Positions 16,422 through 25,548 of a stretch of DNA of 64,000 bases are shown here, in pieces. The translations under genes were made by a program, and so were the position numbers. Positions within the stretch are counted from its first letter, which is position 1; each line of letters begins with the position of its first letter. The DNA comes from Tomitella fengzijianii (GTDB taxonomy: Bacteria > Actinomycetota > Actinomycetes > Mycobacteriales > Mycobacteriaceae), in contig NZ_CP041765.1 of assembly GCF_007559025.1 (NCBI RefSeq), positions 3,531,501-3,595,500 on the forward strand, given 5' to 3'. The notes under the pieces are model-generated. The model was not told the DNA's origin. It saw nothing but the letters and a program-made list of their open reading frames with translations, and did not search any database.

Positions 16422-16507
16422 GTTTTCCCTATCCAGGCTCAATCCATTGACTTAGTTGACTACTCGCTATACCGTGATCTCACGCCCCCAAGAGAGGCAG
16501 GTCACAG

Positions 16508-19330
16508 ATGTATCAGCCGGGTACGACAAGTTCGACTCTTTCCGCCCCAGCGAGTTCCGCGTGGGCGAAGTCCGATCGTGACGGCAACTGGGCTCCACTC
16601 GCCCGCCACATGGCCGACTCCGCCGCGATCGCCGGGCTTCTCTGGGATGAGTTCCTCTCTCCCGCGGTGCGGCGGCTCGTCATCGACGCCATCGGCGACG
16701 AAGACCGCGCGCGCAGGGTCGCGGTGTGGATGGCGGGCGGCCACGACCTCGGCAAGTGCACCCCCGCCTTCGCGATCCAGGCCCCGGCGCTGTGCGACCG
16801 CATGATCGAGATGGACCTCGAGGTCCGCATCGGGATCGGGGACGGCGGACGCAAGGTCGTGCCGCACTCGCTCGCCGGCTTCACGCTGTGGACCGCGTGG
16901 CTCGAGGAGCGCGGCGTGAAGGCCACCCGGGCATGGACCTATGCGGCCGCATCGGGCGGCCATCACGGTGTGTACCCCGACGGCGGCGACGACACTCGGG
17001 CGATGCCCGGCACCCTCTTCACCGGCGAGTCCCAGACCTGGCGCGACACGCAATGGGAACTGGCGGACTTTGCGACCACTCTCGCGGGAATCACTGTGGA
17101 CGACATCGCCACGTTCGCGAAGAAGCCGCTTCCCCAGCAGGTGCAGGTGCTGCTCACCGGATTCACGATCATGGCCGACTGGCTCGCCTCCAATGAGCGC
17201 TGGTTCCCCCTCACCGACGGGGCCCGCACCTCCGAAGAGCGCGCCGATGCTGCGGTACGCGACCTCCGCTTCCCTGCCCCCTGGTCGCCCGAACCACCGC
17301 ACGAAGCAGACGAGCTGTTAAGGTCCCGATTCGGCCTCTCCGCCGGCCGTGTTCGCCCGGTCCAGGCTGCGGCTGTCGACGTCGCTCGAGCATGCGCCGG
17401 CGCCGAGCTGATGATCATCGAGGCACCCACCGGCGAGGGCAAGACATTCGCGGCACTCGCGGCTGCCGAAGTTCTCGCGGCGCGATTCGGTCTCGGCGGC
17501 CTCCAGTTCGCCCTGCCCACCTGCGCCACGTCGGATGGCATGTTCCCGACCATCGCCCGATGGCTGCCGACGACGATGCCTTCCGACACGAGGGCATCGC
17601 TCGCCCTCTCGCACGGCCGTGCCCAGTTCAACGATCAGTACCAGGGTCTGCTGGGGCGGCGTGGATTCCGCTCGACCGGTATCGGCGAGGGCACGGACCG
17701 CTGCGGCGGTGAAGTCGTCGCACACTGGTGGCTGTCGGGCCGCAAGTCGGCGGCGCTCGCCGACTTCGTCGTCTGCACCATCGACCAGATCCTGTTTTCG
17801 GCCCTGAGCTCCCGGCACGTCATGCTGCGCCACCTGGGCATGGCGGGCAAGGTTGTGGTGCTCGACGAAATCCATGCTGCCGACGCATTCATGTCCCAGT
17901 ACCTGCACCGGGCGCTGGAGTGGCTCGCCGCCTACGGGGTGCCGGTGATCGCGCTTTCTGCCACCCTTCCGCCCGCTCAACGCACCGAGCTGCTGACCGC
18001 CTACAACAAGGGCCGCGGGCGCAAGGTTCCCAGCGGCGCCTACCAGGCAAGCGCCGACGCCGCCGGCTATCCGCTGATCACGGTCACCGCCCCGGCAGGA
18101 GCCGCGTCCGTCGCCGTCGAACCTTCGTCCCGTCGGGTCCAGTACCAAGTCGAGTGGCACGAGGCAAACGACTCGGATGGCGCCGACGATGCTGCCGCCC
18201 TCGCCTCCGACGTCGCCGTCGCGGCAGCCGACAGCGGGTGCATCGCGGTCGTGTGCAACACAGTCAGGCGCGCGCAGGCTGTTTTCGGCGCCCTCCAGAC
18301 CGTACTCGGCGACGATGTCGTACTGCTCCATTCCCGGTTCGTCGCGCAGGAGCGCGCCCGCATTGAGAACCGGTTGCGGACCGGGCTGGGGCCAGACGCA
18401 GGCGACTCTCGCCCCAAACGCCTCGTTGTAGTCGCGACGCAGGTTGTGGAGCAGTCGCTCGACCTCGATTTCGACCTGATGTTCACTGACATCGCGCCGC
18501 TCGATCTCGTCATCCAGCGTGCAGGTCGGCTCCACCGCCACGCACGGGAGTCACGCCCCCGCGGGATGGAGCGTGCTCGGCTCGTGATCACCGGGACACG
18601 CCGCTCCGTGCAGGGAGACCCACGATTCGCGCCTGGGCTCACTTCGGTCTACCCGACGATCGCACTGCTGCGTTCCGTCGCCTGCCTCGACGCACACGGG
18701 CCGCTCATCCTCTCGCCCGCCGATGTCCCCGGGCTGGTTCGGTTCGCCTACGACGAGGGGCTCGAGCCTCCTGCCGACTGGCGGGCAGCTTGGGCGAAGG
18801 CCGAGGACCGGGATCGCGATCGCGTGGCGGACCAGGTCTCCAGGGCGAAGGTCTTCCGCATCGCCGCCCCCAAACGCGGCGGGAACATGCGCGGATGGAA
18901 CAGCCTGCGCGGCGCCGAAGGCTCCGACGACGCGCTCAGCCAGGCGCAGGTGCGCGACGCCGCCGACGCGCTCGAGGTGATCGTGGTGCAGCGCATCTCC
19001 GGCGCCATCGTGGGCCCGCCGTGGGCGGGCGAGCTCGCCGGTATGCCGCTGGAATCGGCGACCGTCGTCGATGACGACCTCGCCCGCACGATCGCCCGAT
19101 GGACTGTGCGCTTCCCCGCCTACATGGGCGACGGGAAGCTCGGTGACGCCGTCATCGACGCCCTCGAAGAGAACAAGATCGACTCTTGGCAGAACTCGCG
19201 ATGGCTCGGCGGCGCACTCGCGCTGGTGCTGGACGAGGATCTCCGTGCCGTAGTCGCCGGCTTCGACGTGGCCTACGACGTGCGCCGTGGGCTCATCGTG
19301 AAAAAATGCAGGAGGACCAGTGACGTTTAA
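16508..19330 (+). CDS. cas3: CRISPR-associated nuclease/helicase Cas3 (type I-E)
   Basis: Recruited by Cascade to degrade target DNA: an HD nuclease nicks the displaced strand and a superfamily 2 helicase pulls it through. The 940-aa protein has the HD part first (RHMADSAAIA near residue 34, GGHDLGK near 78, SGGHHGVYPD near 155). Then come Walker A EAPTGEGKTFAAL near 304, the DEAH-box variant VVLDEIHAADAF near 450, and motif VI QRAGRLHRH near 667. The C-terminal part is typical of Cas3e. ATG 16508 follows AGAGAGG. Its end overlaps the cas8e start by 11 nt. All catalytic motifs look intact. Confidence 0.95.
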   Translation: MYQPGTTSSTLSAPASSAWAKSDRDGNWAPLARHMADSAAIAGLLWDEFLSPAVRRLVIDAIGDEDRARRVAVWMAGGHDLGKCTPAFAIQAPALCDRMIEMDLEVRIGIGDGGRKVVPHSLAGFTLWTAWLEERGVKATRAWTYAAASGGHHGVYPDGGDDTRAMPGTLFTGESQTWRDTQWELADFATTLAGITVDDIATFAKKPLPQQVQVLLTGFTIMADWLASNERWFPLTDGARTSEERADAAVRDLRFPAPWSPEPPHEADELLRSRFGLSAGRVRPVQAAAVDVARACAGAELMIIEAPTGEGKTFAALAAAEVLAARFGLGGLQFALPTCATSDGMFPTIARWLPTTMPSDTRASLALSHGRAQFNDQYQGLLGRRGFRSTGIGEGTDRCGGEVVAHWWLSGRKSAALADFVVCTIDQILFSALSSRHVMLRHLGMAGKVVVLDEIHAADAFMSQYLHRALEWLAAYGVPVIALSATLPPAQRTELLTAYNKGRGRKVPSGAYQASADAAGYPLITVTAPAGAASVAVEPSSRRVQYQVEWHEANDSDGADDAAALASDVAVAAADSGCIAVVCNTVRRAQAVFGALQTVLGDDVVLLHSRFVAQERARIENRLRTGLGPDAGDSRPKRLVVVATQVVEQSLDLDFDLMFTDIAPLDLVIQRAGRLHRHARESRPRGMERARLVITGTRRSVQGDPRFAPGLTSVYPTIALLRSVACLDAHGPLILSPADVPGLVRFAYDEGLEPPADWRAAWAKAEDRDRDRVADQVSRAKVFRIAAPKRGGNMRGWNSLRGAEGSDDALSQAQVRDAADALEVIVVQRISGAIVGPPWAGELAGMPLESATVVDDDLARTIARWTVRFPAYMGDGKLGDAVIDALEENKIDSWQNSRWLGGALALVLDEDLRAVVAGFDVAYDVRRGLIVKKCRRTSDV

Positions 19331-20927
19331 CCTCATCGACGAACCGTGGATCGTCGTACGACGGATCGGAGGCGAGGCCGACACCGTCTCGCTGCGGACG
19401 CTGTTCGCGGAGGCGCCGCGCATTCGTCGCCTCGCCGGGGAATTGCCCACCCAGGACTTCGCGGTGCTGCGGATCGCGCTCGCCGTGTTGTACCGCGCGG
19501 TGGCATACGAGATCGACAGCGCGCCAACCACGGTAGCCGAAGAACTTTGGGAGGCCCCGGGACTTCCGCTGGATCAGGTCGACGCCTACCTCGACCAGTG
19601 GCATGACCGGTTCGAGTTGTTCGACGACCATGCGCCCTTCATGCAGGTAGCCGACCTCGCCTCACCGTCGGGTGCACAGGGCGATGTCAGACTGCTCCTG
19701 CCGGACGCGCCCCGCGGCGAGCCGCTGTTCACGATGCGATCGGCCGTCGACTCCCTGACCTTCGCCGAGGCCGCCCGCTGGTTGGCGCACTGCCAGGCCT
19801 ACGACTTTTCCGGAATCAAGACGGGCGCCGTCGGCGACCCACGAGTCAAGGGTGGCAAAGGCTACCCGATGGGAATCGGATGGGCCGGTTGGCTGGGCGG
19901 AGTCGTCGTCGAAGGCGACTCTCTGCACCACACATTGCTGCTCAATCTCGTACTCGAGGACGAGCTGCGCGACGACGACCTGCCGGTGTGGGAACATAAG
20001 CCCCTCACCGCCGCGCCGCGCCCCCCGCACGCGATACGGCCGCGGGGCCCGGCCGGGCTGTTCACCTGGCCGCAGCGCCGCATCCGGCTCTTCCGAACAG
20101 ACGACGCGGTCGACGCGGTGCTCGTGTGCAACGGCGACCCCGTCCCCTACACCTCCCAAATCCGCAACGAGCCGATGACTGCCTGGCGCTACTCCGAACC
20201 GCAGTCGAAGAAGTTCAAGTCGACGGTCTACATGCCGCGCGCGCATGATCCGGAGCGCTCGTTCTGGCGCGGGCTGGCAACGATTCTCAGCGGAGGGGAG
20301 CGCAGCGGCAGGGAGAACAAGACTCACGTCGCAGCCAGTGTGCCGCCCACCGTGGTCACCTGGGCCGGCGATCTCGTCGCGGCGGGAATCCTCCCCCGCG
20401 AGATGCTCATCCGTGCCTGCGCGGTGGGCATCGAATACGGCGCGCAGAGCTCCAGCTACGGCAATCTCATCGCAGACGACCTCGTCTTCCACCCCGTGAT
20501 CGCTCAACCCGGTGATGTACCGCAGAAGCTCGCGGTCCTCCAGGCCGTCGAGCACGCCGACAGGGCCGTCAGTGCCTTGGCATCGCTCGGCGGCGACATC
20601 GCGATCGCATCGGGCGGCGAGCGTGGACCCGCAGCGCAACGGGCGCGCGCCAGCGGCTATCACGCACTCGATTCCGCATTCCGCGAATGGGTCTCGACGG
20701 TGCGCCCCGACTCGGACGTCGCAGCACTGGATCGCCAGTGGTCCGATCGTTGCGGCGCGCTCATCCGCGCCGAGTCCGACGTCATCATCGCCGCGGCCGG
20801 TCCGGCGGCCTGGATCGGCCGTGAGCACGACGGAAAACCTCTCACCGTCGGCCACGCCGACGCCCGTTTCCGCAGGACGCTCGCGTCGATCCTACCGTTC
20901 ACCCCCACCGAGGAGCGTCCCGCATGA
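19320..20927 (+). CDS. cas8e: Cascade large subunit Cas8e (Cse1/CasA)
   Basis: Large subunit of the type I-E effector complex, which recognises the PAM and helps open target DNA before recruiting Cas3. 535 aa. The N-terminus FNLIDEPWIVVRR is diagnostic for Cse1. The segments GIKTGAVGDPRVKGGKGYPMGIGW and PAGLFTWPQRRIRL with YTSQIRNEPMTAWRYSEPQ match the family's conserved core and loop regions. GTG 19320 lies inside the cas3 3' end behind GGAGG at 19311. The stop overlaps the cas11 start (ATGA), indicating coupled translation. Confidence 0.95.
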   Translation: MTFNLIDEPWIVVRRIGGEADTVSLRTLFAEAPRIRRLAGELPTQDFAVLRIALAVLYRAVAYEIDSAPTTVAEELWEAPGLPLDQVDAYLDQWHDRFELFDDHAPFMQVADLASPSGAQGDVRLLLPDAPRGEPLFTMRSAVDSLTFAEAARWLAHCQAYDFSGIKTGAVGDPRVKGGKGYPMGIGWAGWLGGVVVEGDSLHHTLLLNLVLEDELRDDDLPVWEHKPLTAAPRPPHAIRPRGPAGLFTWPQRRIRLFRTDDAVDAVLVCNGDPVPYTSQIRNEPMTAWRYSEPQSKKFKSTVYMPRAHDPERSFWRGLATILSGGERSGRENKTHVAASVPPTVVTWAGDLVAAGILPREMLIRACAVGIEYGAQSSSYGNLIADDLVFHPVIAQPGDVPQKLAVLQAVEHADRAVSALASLGGDIAIASGGERGPAAQRARASGYHALDSAFREWVSTVRPDSDVAALDRQWSDRCGALIRAESDVIIAAAGPAAWIGREHDGKPLTVGHADARFRRTLASILPFTPTEERPA

Positions 20928-21625
20928 CATCACCATCGCCCCAGTCGACGGGCAAATCGGCAGAACTCGGCACCGCTGACATCGCGCAGAAGGTGCGGCG
21001 CCTGCAAAAGCCGCGCACCGACCTTGGCCGGCACGCCTCCCGGCTGATCCACGTCCTGCAGAAGCGTGCCCTCGCCCGCGGCGGCGATTCCTGGTCCAAT
21101 GCCACGCTGGCGCGCCTTCGCCGCGCGGTGCAGCATCCTGTGGGCGCCGACCCGGCCGTGTGGGAGTTCCTCTTCGAGGACCTCCCCGAGCACTGTTTCG
21201 GCAAAGGTGACGACCCGTCACCCGACGAGCGTGCCGTCCACGCCGCGGCAACTCTGTACGCCGTTCACCAGCAGTCAAAGGACCGTCCGATGCACGTCGA
21301 CGGCGAGGGATTCGGCACGGCGATCCGCCGGCTGGCCAATCCGCAAGACGCGGCCGAACTGGCGATGCCGGTGCTGCGCCGCTTCAACGCGCTGGCCACC
21401 GCCGACAACCTCGACGAGCAGCTGCATCACGCACGGGGGCTGGTCCAGCTGATGCGCCGTGAGTCGATCGGTTTCGACTACGGCACCTTCGCCGAAGACC
21501 TGGCCCGGCTGCAAGACCCCGCCCACGCCGACGCGGTGCGGCTCCGGTGGGCCCGCCAGTTCCATCGGAGCATTCGGCCTGCCGCGCGCGCCGACAAGAC
21601 GGAGTCCGCACCGCAGCCTGCCTGA
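20924..21625 (+). CDS. cas11: Cascade small subunit Cas11 (Cse2/CasB)
   Basis: Small helical subunit, two copies of which normally line the belly of type I-E Cascade and stabilise the R-loop. 233 aa, somewhat longer than E. coli CasB. The conserved helical text includes ATLARLRRAVQHPVG, VHAAATLYAVHQQ and FGTAIRRLANPQDAAELAMPVLRRFNAL, and RQFHR close to the C-terminus. It overlaps cas8e by four bases and is followed by a 42-bp gap before cas7. Confidence 0.92.
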   Translation: MTSPSPQSTGKSAELGTADIAQKVRRLQKPRTDLGRHASRLIHVLQKRALARGGDSWSNATLARLRRAVQHPVGADPAVWEFLFEDLPEHCFGKGDDPSPDERAVHAAATLYAVHQQSKDRPMHVDGEGFGTAIRRLANPQDAAELAMPVLRRFNALATADNLDEQLHHARGLVQLMRRESIGFDYGTFAEDLARLQDPAHADAVRLRWARQFHRSIRPAARADKTESAPQPA

Positions 21626-21667
21626 CCGAATACCACCCGACTCACCCGCATACAGGAGCCAAACATC

Positions 21668-22807
21668 ATGAACCGCAGCCTCATCGACGTCCACATCCTG
21701 CAGACCCTGCCGCCGTCGAACGTCAACCGCGACGACACCGGCAGCCCCAAGAGCGCCGTCTATGGCGGCGTGCGGCGTGCCCGCGTGTCCAGCCAGGCGT
21801 GGAAGCGCGCGACCCGCCAGGCTTTCCACGACCATCTCGACGAGTCCGAGCTGGGCGAGCGCACCAAGTTCGTCGTCGAGAAGATCGCCATGAAAATCAC
21901 CGAGCTCTCCCCCCACCTGGAGAACGCGCCGAAGCTCGCTGAGGAGGTGCTGGCTGCGACCGGCATCAAAGTTACGCCCGCCAAGAAGGCGAAGAAGTCG
22001 GAGGAACAGGAAGAGCAGGCCGCCACCGGTTACCTGCTGTTCCTCGCTCGCCGCCAGATCGAAGGGCTGGCCGCGCTGGCCGTCGAGGCGGGCGCGTCCA
22101 GCGCCAGGATCGAGAAGAAGGCGGCGAAGGCGGTACTCCAGGAGGGCAACAGCATCGACCTGGCGCTGTTCGGCCGAATGGTGGCCGATGCGCCCGATCT
22201 TAATGTCGACGCGTGCTGCCAGGTGGCACACGCGATCAGCGTGCACGGCGTACAGAACGAGTTCGACTACTTCACCGCAGTCGATGACAACGGCAGCGAG
22301 GACCACGCCGGCGCCGGGATGATCGGCACCGTCGAGTTCAATTCGTCTACCCTCTACCGGTACGCCACCATCGATGTCGATGAGCTGGCGAAGTCCCTCG
22401 GCTCGGTCGAGGCGGCAGCACGCGCCGTGGACGCGTTCCTCACCGCGTTCGTCACCTCGATGCCTACCGGCAAGCAGAACACCTTCGCCAACCGCACCCG
22501 TCCCGACTTCGTCATGGTGACGATCCGTGACGATCAGCCCGTCAACCTCGTCGGCGCGTTCGAGACGCCGATCGAGTCGAACGACGGCCGGATGCTCCGC
22601 GCCGCCCAGACACTGGTGGAGTACGCCGCGCGGCAGGACGACGCATACCGCACCGCACCGCACGCCCAGTACGCCCTCGCTGTGGGCATGGCCGATTCCG
22701 ACGAGCTGAGTGAGGCACTCGCGCAGCGGGCCGAGCTGGTTGATCTTCCCTCAATGATCGAGCGCACCGTCGCCACGATCGGCGACCGGGCGGCGGTGCC
22801 GGCGTGA
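21668..22807 (+). CDS. cas7: Cascade backbone subunit Cas7 (Cse4/CasC)
   Basis: RAMP-fold backbone protein that polymerises along the crRNA spacer. 379 aa. The start NRSLIDVHILQTLPPSNVNRDDTGSPKSAVYGG followed by RRARVSSQAWKRATR is the hallmark of Cse4. A charged Lys/Glu insertion (KKAKKSEEQEEQ) near residue 115 is specific to this sequence. The central GTVEFNSSTLYRYATIDVDEL and PTGKQNTFANRTRPDFV motifs are conserved. AGGAG precedes ATG 21668, and the stop overlaps the cas5 GTG. Confidence 0.95.
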   Translation: MNRSLIDVHILQTLPPSNVNRDDTGSPKSAVYGGVRRARVSSQAWKRATRQAFHDHLDESELGERTKFVVEKIAMKITELSPHLENAPKLAEEVLAATGIKVTPAKKAKKSEEQEEQAATGYLLFLARRQIEGLAALAVEAGASSARIEKKAAKAVLQEGNSIDLALFGRMVADAPDLNVDACCQVAHAISVHGVQNEFDYFTAVDDNGSEDHAGAGMIGTVEFNSSTLYRYATIDVDELAKSLGSVEAAARAVDAFLTAFVTSMPTGKQNTFANRTRPDFVMVTIRDDQPVNLVGAFETPIESNDGRMLRAAQTLVEYAARQDDAYRTAPHAQYALAVGMADSDELSEALAQRAELVDLPSMIERTVATIGDRAAVPA

Positions 22808-23499
22808 CCACCCTGGTGATCCCGTTGCGCGGACCGATGCAAGCGTGGGGCGGGTCGAGCCGGTTTTCCCGGCGTGAAACCGGACCGGTCCCCACCAAGA
22901 GCGGCATCGTGGGGTTGCTGGGGGCAGCGCTCGGTCGTCGGCGCACCGACCCGATCGAAGACCTCGCCCAACTGCGCTTCGGCGTGCGCACCGACCAGCA
23001 GGGCTCGCTCGAGCGCGATTTCCAAACCGCCAAGCCGCACGGCGAGCCGCACTCGAAGCTCTCCTACCGCTTCTACCTCGCAGACGCCTTGTTCCTGGCC
23101 GCGGTTGAGGGCCCCGACGAGGTCATCGGCGGGCTCGCAGGCGCACTCCAGAACCCGAAGTTCCCGCTGTTCCTCGGCCGGAGGTCTTACCCGCCCGCCG
23201 GGCCGATCCGCGGCGAGGTCGTCGACACGCCGATGCCCGAGCTCCTGCGTACGCACCCGTGGCATGCCGCCGAGTGGTATCGGAGACGCCAATCCAGGCA
23301 GGTGTCACTGCCGATCGTCCGCGATCCGCTGCCGGAAGAAGACAAGCACGAGGTAGTGCGCGACCTTCCCTTCAGTTTCGATCCGCGGCACCGTGAGTAC
23401 GGCTGGCGGGAGGTCCATCACGAGCGGACCGACCAGTTTGACAACCCGCTCGGCAGGCGCGCCGTCCACGATCCACTCGCACTCCTCGGGGGAGCCTGA
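22804..23499 (+). CDS. cas5e: Cascade subunit Cas5 (CasD)
   Basis: RAMP protein that caps the 5' handle of the crRNA. 231 aa. The N-terminus reads TLVIPLRGPMQAWGGSSRFSRRETGPVPTKSGIVGLLGAALGRRR, with the family-wide MQAWG and PTKSG motifs. LGRRSYPPAGPI near the middle is also characteristic. GTG 22804 overlaps the cas7 stop. The stop codon shares its final base with the cas6 ATG, so the subunits are tightly coupled. Confidence 0.95.
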   Translation: MTTLVIPLRGPMQAWGGSSRFSRRETGPVPTKSGIVGLLGAALGRRRTDPIEDLAQLRFGVRTDQQGSLERDFQTAKPHGEPHSKLSYRFYLADALFLAAVEGPDEVIGGLAGALQNPKFPLFLGRRSYPPAGPIRGEVVDTPMPELLRTHPWHAAEWYRRRQSRQVSLPIVRDPLPEEDKHEVVRDLPFSFDPRHREYGWREVHHERTDQFDNPLGRRAVHDPLALLGGA

Positions 23500-24176
23500 T
23501 GTACCTGACCCGCATGTTCCTCAATCCACGCCGGCGCGGAGCCATGAAGCTCCTCGGATCTCCGCAGGCAATGCACGCGGCGGTCATGGCGGGCTTCCCT
23601 CCGGGCACCGAGACCACGACGCCTCGGGGCCGCGTGCTGTGGCGGGTCGACAGGCCGGCACCCGAGCAGGTGGCGCTCTTCATCGCCAGCCCACACGAGC
23701 CGTGCCTCGTGCACCTCAAAGAGCAGGCCGGGTGGAGCACCGCGGACGCCTGGCACACCCGCGACTACCGCCCCCTGCTCGACGGGCTCTGTGCCGGCGA
23801 CCAGTACAACTTCCGTCTCGTCGGCAACCCGACCCATCGCGGCAAGGATTCTCGTGGTGTCACCAAGGTTTTCGCGCACGTGACGGTGGCGCAGCAGGAG
23901 CATTGGCTGCTGCGCAAGGCAGAGCTGCACGGGTTCAGCCTGACCGCGCCCGCCGCCGAGGGGGACGGTTCGGGTTTTCCGGGGCCGATGATGGTCGCCG
24001 ACCGGCAGACGCGGCGGTTCCGGCGCTCCGGATCCAGCGTCGAGGTCGGCACGGCGCGCTTCGACGGCGTTCTCGAAGTCACTGATCCCGACGCGCTGCG
24101 CATGGCGCTCTGTCACGGCATCGGCCGGGCGAAGGCCTACGGCTGCGGCCTGATGACCTTGGCCCCGGTCGGATGA
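23499..24176 (+). CDS. cas6e: crRNA endoribonuclease Cas6e (Cse3/CasE)
   Basis: Cleaves the array transcript at the base of the repeat hairpin and stays bound to the 3' handle. 225 aa. The start MYLTRMFLNPRRRGAMKLLGSPQAMHAAVMAGF is diagnostic, with a His in the catalytic region (AMHAAV). The C-terminal glycine-rich loop GIGRAKAYGCGLMTLAPV is complete. The strong CCCCGCG...CGCGGGG stem in the main repeats is a suitable substrate. The cas5 stop overlaps its start. Confidence 0.95.
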   Translation: MYLTRMFLNPRRRGAMKLLGSPQAMHAAVMAGFPPGTETTTPRGRVLWRVDRPAPEQVALFIASPHEPCLVHLKEQAGWSTADAWHTRDYRPLLDGLCAGDQYNFRLVGNPTHRGKDSRGVTKVFAHVTVAQQEHWLLRKAELHGFSLTAPAAEGDGSGFPGPMMVADRQTRRFRRSGSSVEVGTARFDGVLEVTDPDALRMALCHGIGRAKAYGCGLMTLAPVG

Positions 24177-24183
24177 GGCGGCA

Positions 24184-25155
24184 GTGAACACACCCGGCAT
24201 GAGGCCCGCCCGGCCGCAGGAGCTGACCAGAGTCGAAGATCGACTTTCGTTCGTTTACGTGGAACGATGCACGATCGGACGCGATTCGAACGCGATCACC
24301 GCGACGGACGACCGCGGCGTAGTGCACATCCCCGCAGCGTCACTGGGCACACTGCTGCTCGGCCCCGGCACCCGTGTGACTCACCAAGCCATGGTGCTGC
24401 TTGCCGACAGCGGCAGCACCGCCGTGTGGGTGGGTGAGCACGGCATCCGCTATTACGCGCATGGCCGTGGCCTCTCGCGTACCACCCGGATGCCGGAGGC
24501 GCAGGCTGCTGCTGTGTCGAATACGCGATCGCGCCTTGCCGTGGCACGAGCGATGTATTCGATGCGGTTCCCGGGCGAAGACGTCGGCAGGCTCAGCATG
24601 CACCAGCTACGCGGCCGCGAGGATGCACGTGTACGGAGGATCTACCGGGACGAGTCCGAGCGGACCGGCGTCGAGTGGCATCGGCGCGATTACGACCCGG
24701 CGGATTTCGCTGCGTCAGACGAGATCAATCAGGCGCTGTCGGCGGCGCATACGAGCCTGTACGGCGTGGTGCACGCGGTGATCGTGGGCCTGGGCTGTTC
24801 GCCGGGGCTCGGCTTCGTCCACACCGGGCACGATCGCGCATTCGTCTACGACATCGCTGATCTGTACAAGGCCGACGTCACGATTCCGATCGCATTCTCG
24901 GTGGTCGCGGACCTGCTAGCGCGAAGGGACGACGCAGATACCGGCGCGATCGACGTTCCATCGGCCACCCGACGCGCAGTGCGTGACGCGATGAAGGGAC
25001 ACCGTGTGATCTCCCGTTGCGTCGCCGACCTACGGCGTCTTCTGCTGCCGGACGACGACGGTGCCGGAGCGGAGGCCGAGATCCTCGAACTGTGGGATGA
25101 CAGGGTCGGCCGCGTCGCGGGCGGAGTCAACTACGAGGAAGACGTGCCTTGGTAG
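24184..25155 (+). CDS. cas1: CRISPR adaptation integrase Cas1 (type I-E)
   Basis: Integrase that, with Cas2, inserts new spacers at the leader end. 323 aa. The N-terminal beta domain contains RVEDRLSFVYVERCTIGRD and the helical domain has NQALSAAHTSLYGVVHAVIVGLG. FVHTGHDRAFVYDIADLYK carries the conserved His and Asp of the metal site. GTG 24184 is used; ATG 24199 is an alternative giving a start nearer to the usual PRPQELTR. It overlaps cas2 by seven bases. Confidence 0.94.
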   Translation: MNTPGMRPARPQELTRVEDRLSFVYVERCTIGRDSNAITATDDRGVVHIPAASLGTLLLGPGTRVTHQAMVLLADSGSTAVWVGEHGIRYYAHGRGLSRTTRMPEAQAAAVSNTRSRLAVARAMYSMRFPGEDVGRLSMHQLRGREDARVRRIYRDESERTGVEWHRRDYDPADFAASDEINQALSAAHTSLYGVVHAVIVGLGCSPGLGFVHTGHDRAFVYDIADLYKADVTIPIAFSVVADLLARRDDADTGAIDVPSATRRAVRDAMKGHRVISRCVADLRRLLLPDDDGAGAEAEILELWDDRVGRVAGGVNYEEDVPW

Positions 25156-25490
25156 TTTTCATCCTCACCGCCTGCCCTGCCGGCCTCCGGGGGCATCTGA
25201 CCCGGTGGCTCATGGAGGTCAGTGCCGGCGTGTTCGTAGGGCATGTCTCCAACCGCGTGCGCGAACACCTGTGGAGCCAAGTGGTCGATCTGGTCAAAGA
25301 CGGGAAGGTGATCATGGTCTATCCCGAGGACAACGAGCAAGGGCTTGCCTTCCGGACACACCGGCACGAATGGACGCCGGTCGACCTTGACGGCATCACC
25401 TTGATGAGCCGCCCGATGGACACTCAAGCAACTCGAGGCCGGGTTCGCCGTGGATGGAGCACCGCATCCCGACGACGTCGCCACTCGTAG
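25149..25490 (+). CDS. cas2: CRISPR adaptation protein Cas2e
   Basis: Partner of Cas1 in the spacer integration complex. 113 aa, starting at TTG 25149 inside the end of cas1. VVFILTACPAGLRGHLTRWLMEVSAGVFVGHVSNRVREHLW is a typical Cas2e opening. The core ends at DLDGITLMSRP. The Arg-rich tail, GWSTASRRRRHS, resembles tails of other actinobacterial Cas2e proteins, so the frame is accepted as intact. The array starts 58 bp after its stop. Confidence 0.93.
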   Translation: MVVFILTACPAGLRGHLTRWLMEVSAGVFVGHVSNRVREHLWSQVVDLVKDGKVIMVYPEDNEQGLAFRTHRHEWTPVDLDGITLMSRPMDTQATRGRVRRGWSTASRRRRHS

Positions 25491-25548
25491 CAGATCCAAA
25501 CTGCTCCTCGATTCAGTAATGACATAGAATTCGTACTGGTCAGCAAGT
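25491..25548 (+). promoter_or_regulatory. CRISPR leader
   Basis: The 58 bp between cas2 and the first repeat are AT-rich compared with the surroundings (GATTCAGTAATGACATAGAA). The intact repeats lie on this side and the decayed ones at the far end. That polarity, and the adjacency to cas1-cas2, make this the leader. A TAGAAT hexamer near 25525 could be a -10 box; no convincing -35 was found. Confidence 0.6.

Larger units (their letters stand above)
15906..16507. other. 602-bp gene-poor region upstream of cas3
   Basis: No convincing intact gene is present. From 15975 one plus frame reads DAHETVESADAHRSHVADRLRDA-like text to about 16150, which looks like a decayed coding remnant without a start. 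Next comes the cryptic repeat pair at 16246-16334, then an AT-rich promoter zone from 16390 to 16475 leading into cas3. Confidence 0.5.

Noticed and set aside
15906-16507. A small toxin gene of the CreT kind next to the cryptic mini-array
   Set aside because: No short frame with a ribosome site and plausible toxin features could be supported.
25418-25527. A +1 frame after the Cas2 core looks coding and could mean a cas2 frameshift
   Set aside because: The zero frame ends in GWSTASRRRRHS, which matches the usual tail of actinobacterial Cas2e proteins, so cas2 is taken as intact.
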